A stretch of DNA of 64,000 nt from Oceanirhabdus sp. W0125-5. GTDB lineage: Bacteria; Bacillota; Clostridia; Clostridiales; Clostridiaceae. The notes under the pieces were generated by a model that worked only from the letters and a program-made list of their open reading frames with translations, had not been told where the DNA came from and ran no database searches. This document shows positions 63,222 to 64,000 of this stretch, one piece after another. Numbering within the stretch: position 1 is the stretch's first letter; each line of letters starts with the position of its first letter. The DNA is taken from positions 3,382,001-3,446,000 of the forward strand of contig NZ_CP115913.1 in assembly GCF_027938815.1 (NCBI RefSeq), in the 5' to 3' direction. Position numbers and translations under genes: made by a program.

Positions 63222-63263
63222 TTATACTCTCAAACTACTAGTAAAAGTTGTTATTTTATTCTT

Positions 63264-64000
63264 TTATTTAAATTGCACGTTTAAAACTCTATGATTAGCA
63301 ATAAAACCAGCTTTTTCTAGAGTACTTTTTGACGCTAAATTTTCTATATCACAGCATGCCATAGGTTTAAGACCTTTACTATAGCAATGCTCTTTTAATT
63401 TCTTAATAATATAGGTTCCGATACCTCTTCTACGGTATTCTTCTGCAACTACAACACCGATATCACCATATTTTTCGTTAGATCTTATTATTCTAAATTC
63501 ACCAATTCCTAGCAATGAGTTTCCATCGTATAAAACAAATAAATTGTCATTTTCAATCAAATTTTCATAATAACCATCATAAGCATCATCACATTTTAAT
63601 CTTATACTATCAATATCCCCTTTATTTGCTAATCTGAATGTACTGCTACTAAAAGTATTAAATTTGTGATTCATGTTCTGATTATCCTCAAAAAGATACA
63701 TATCAACCTCTAAACTTTTTTGGCTATCAAGACATAAGGTTAGATAATCTACTTCTTTAGTTGGCACAGCGGCCTTCTTTACTTTATTGCTCTTTATAAT
63801 ATTATTAAATATTTCTGGTGCGTTGTTATAATATTCTCTTGAAACATAGAATTGCACTAATGTCTTATCTTCATCCACAAAAAAATGACCTACCATTTTT
63901 TTATCGTGTTTTATCTGGTAACAAAGTGCTGTACCAATTACTACGTTTTCCCAGAAGCCATCTATTGGACTACCTAAAATTTCAATATACTCCTTATTTA
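63264..64000 (-). CDS. GNAT-family N-acetyltransferase (5' end outside window)
   Basis: The C-terminal ~140 residues are a GNAT domain: FRLANKGDIDSIRLKC, IGEFRIIRSNEKYGDIGVVV and the acetyl-CoA loop EEYRRRGIGTYIIKKL (RxxGxG), ending with ENLASKSTLEKAGF. An ATG at 63896 opens a shorter frame, but the reading frame is open to the end of the window with family-like sequence (EYIEILGSPIDGFWENVVIG), so the true start is beyond base 64000. The upstream part probably forms a second, degenerate GNAT-like domain. The substrate is unknown. Confidence 0.85.
   Translation of the reverse strand, partial: NKEYIEILGSPIDGFWENVVIGTALCYQIKHDKKMVGHFFVDEDKTLVQFYVSREYYNNAPEIFNNIIKSNKVKKAAVPTKEVDYLTLCLDSQKSLEVDMYLFEDNQNMNHKFNTFSSSTFRLANKGDIDSIRLKCDDAYDGYYENLIENDNLFVLYDGNSLLGIGEFRIIRSNEKYGDIGVVVAEEYRRRGIGTYIIKKLKEHCYSKGLKPMACCDIENLASKSTLEKAGFIANHRVLNVQFK

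Noticed and set aside
63264..63896. Complete 210-residue GNAT gene starting at 63896
   Set aside because: The frame stays open to base 64000 with protein-like sequence, so the gene is cut by the window end.

Overview
The window is a strongly AT-rich chromosomal segment from a low-GC Gram-positive anaerobe, most likely Clostridium or a close relative. The reasons are the miaB-mutS-mutL-miaA-hfq cluster followed by a YnbB-type PLP enzyme and lexA, strong AGGAGG-type ribosome sites, frequent TTG/GTG starts, a glutaminyl-tRNA synthetase, a HelD helicase, CD3324-, DUF2089- and DUF3006-family genes, and a HesB-like selenoprotein. Both ends cut through genes: miaB at the left and a GNAT acetyltransferase at the right. 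No rRNA, tRNA or CRISPR array was seen.

Layout. 1-8.4 kb: tRNA modification, mismatch repair, Hfq and a PLP enzyme on the plus strand. 8.8-19.9 kb: aldo/keto reductase, M23 peptidase, lexA with a divergent cysteine-rich gene sharing SOS operators, Xer-type recombinase, sirtuin, ABC exporter, and a TetR/membrane-protein pair. 20.3-25.4 kb is the mobile part: a complete IS21-family element with a 5-bp target duplication, and an IS200/IS605-type element with intact TnpB and a 38-codon remnant of TnpA, lying beside the last 39 codons of a CPBP protease gene. 25.4-34.9 kb: a kinase-like phosphotransferase, a two-component/hydrolase operon, glnS, a free-standing B3/B4 protein, a J-domain coiled-coil protein and a lipid kinase. 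34.9-44.3 kb: modified-nucleoside salvage (psuG, psuK-like, 8-oxoguanine deaminase-like, NupC) interleaved with a selenoprotein, a MITE-like repeat, a BFD-like Fe-S protein and a PTS EIIC-like permease behind a structured leader. 45-58 kb: PPDK regulator, LRR protein, a YdjG/YdjI/flotillin-like membrane cluster, HelD, a divergent PRPP synthetase, DegV, and a DUF2089/SHOCT-like operon. 58-64 kb: rhomboid, ferredoxin with an Fe-S membrane protein, an XRE-TPR regulator coupled to plsC, mntP behind a yybP-ykoY manganese riboswitch, and a DUF5658 protein.

The most interesting signals are mostly RNA-level or recoded. They are: (i) an in-frame UGA in a HesB-like gene, best read as selenocysteine; (ii) an untyped leader before the EIIC gene with its own promoter, two copies of an 11-nt repeat competing for one complementary strand, and an intrinsic terminator; (iii) three promoter-to-terminator units without an obvious protein, one with an exposed C-run able to pair with ribosome sites, in a genome that encodes Hfq; (iv) a cysteine-rich gene that appears to be SOS-controlled opposite lexA; and (v) an M23 peptidase whose signal peptide lies upstream of any ordinary start codon. 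All functional calls come from reading motifs in the sequence, without database searches.
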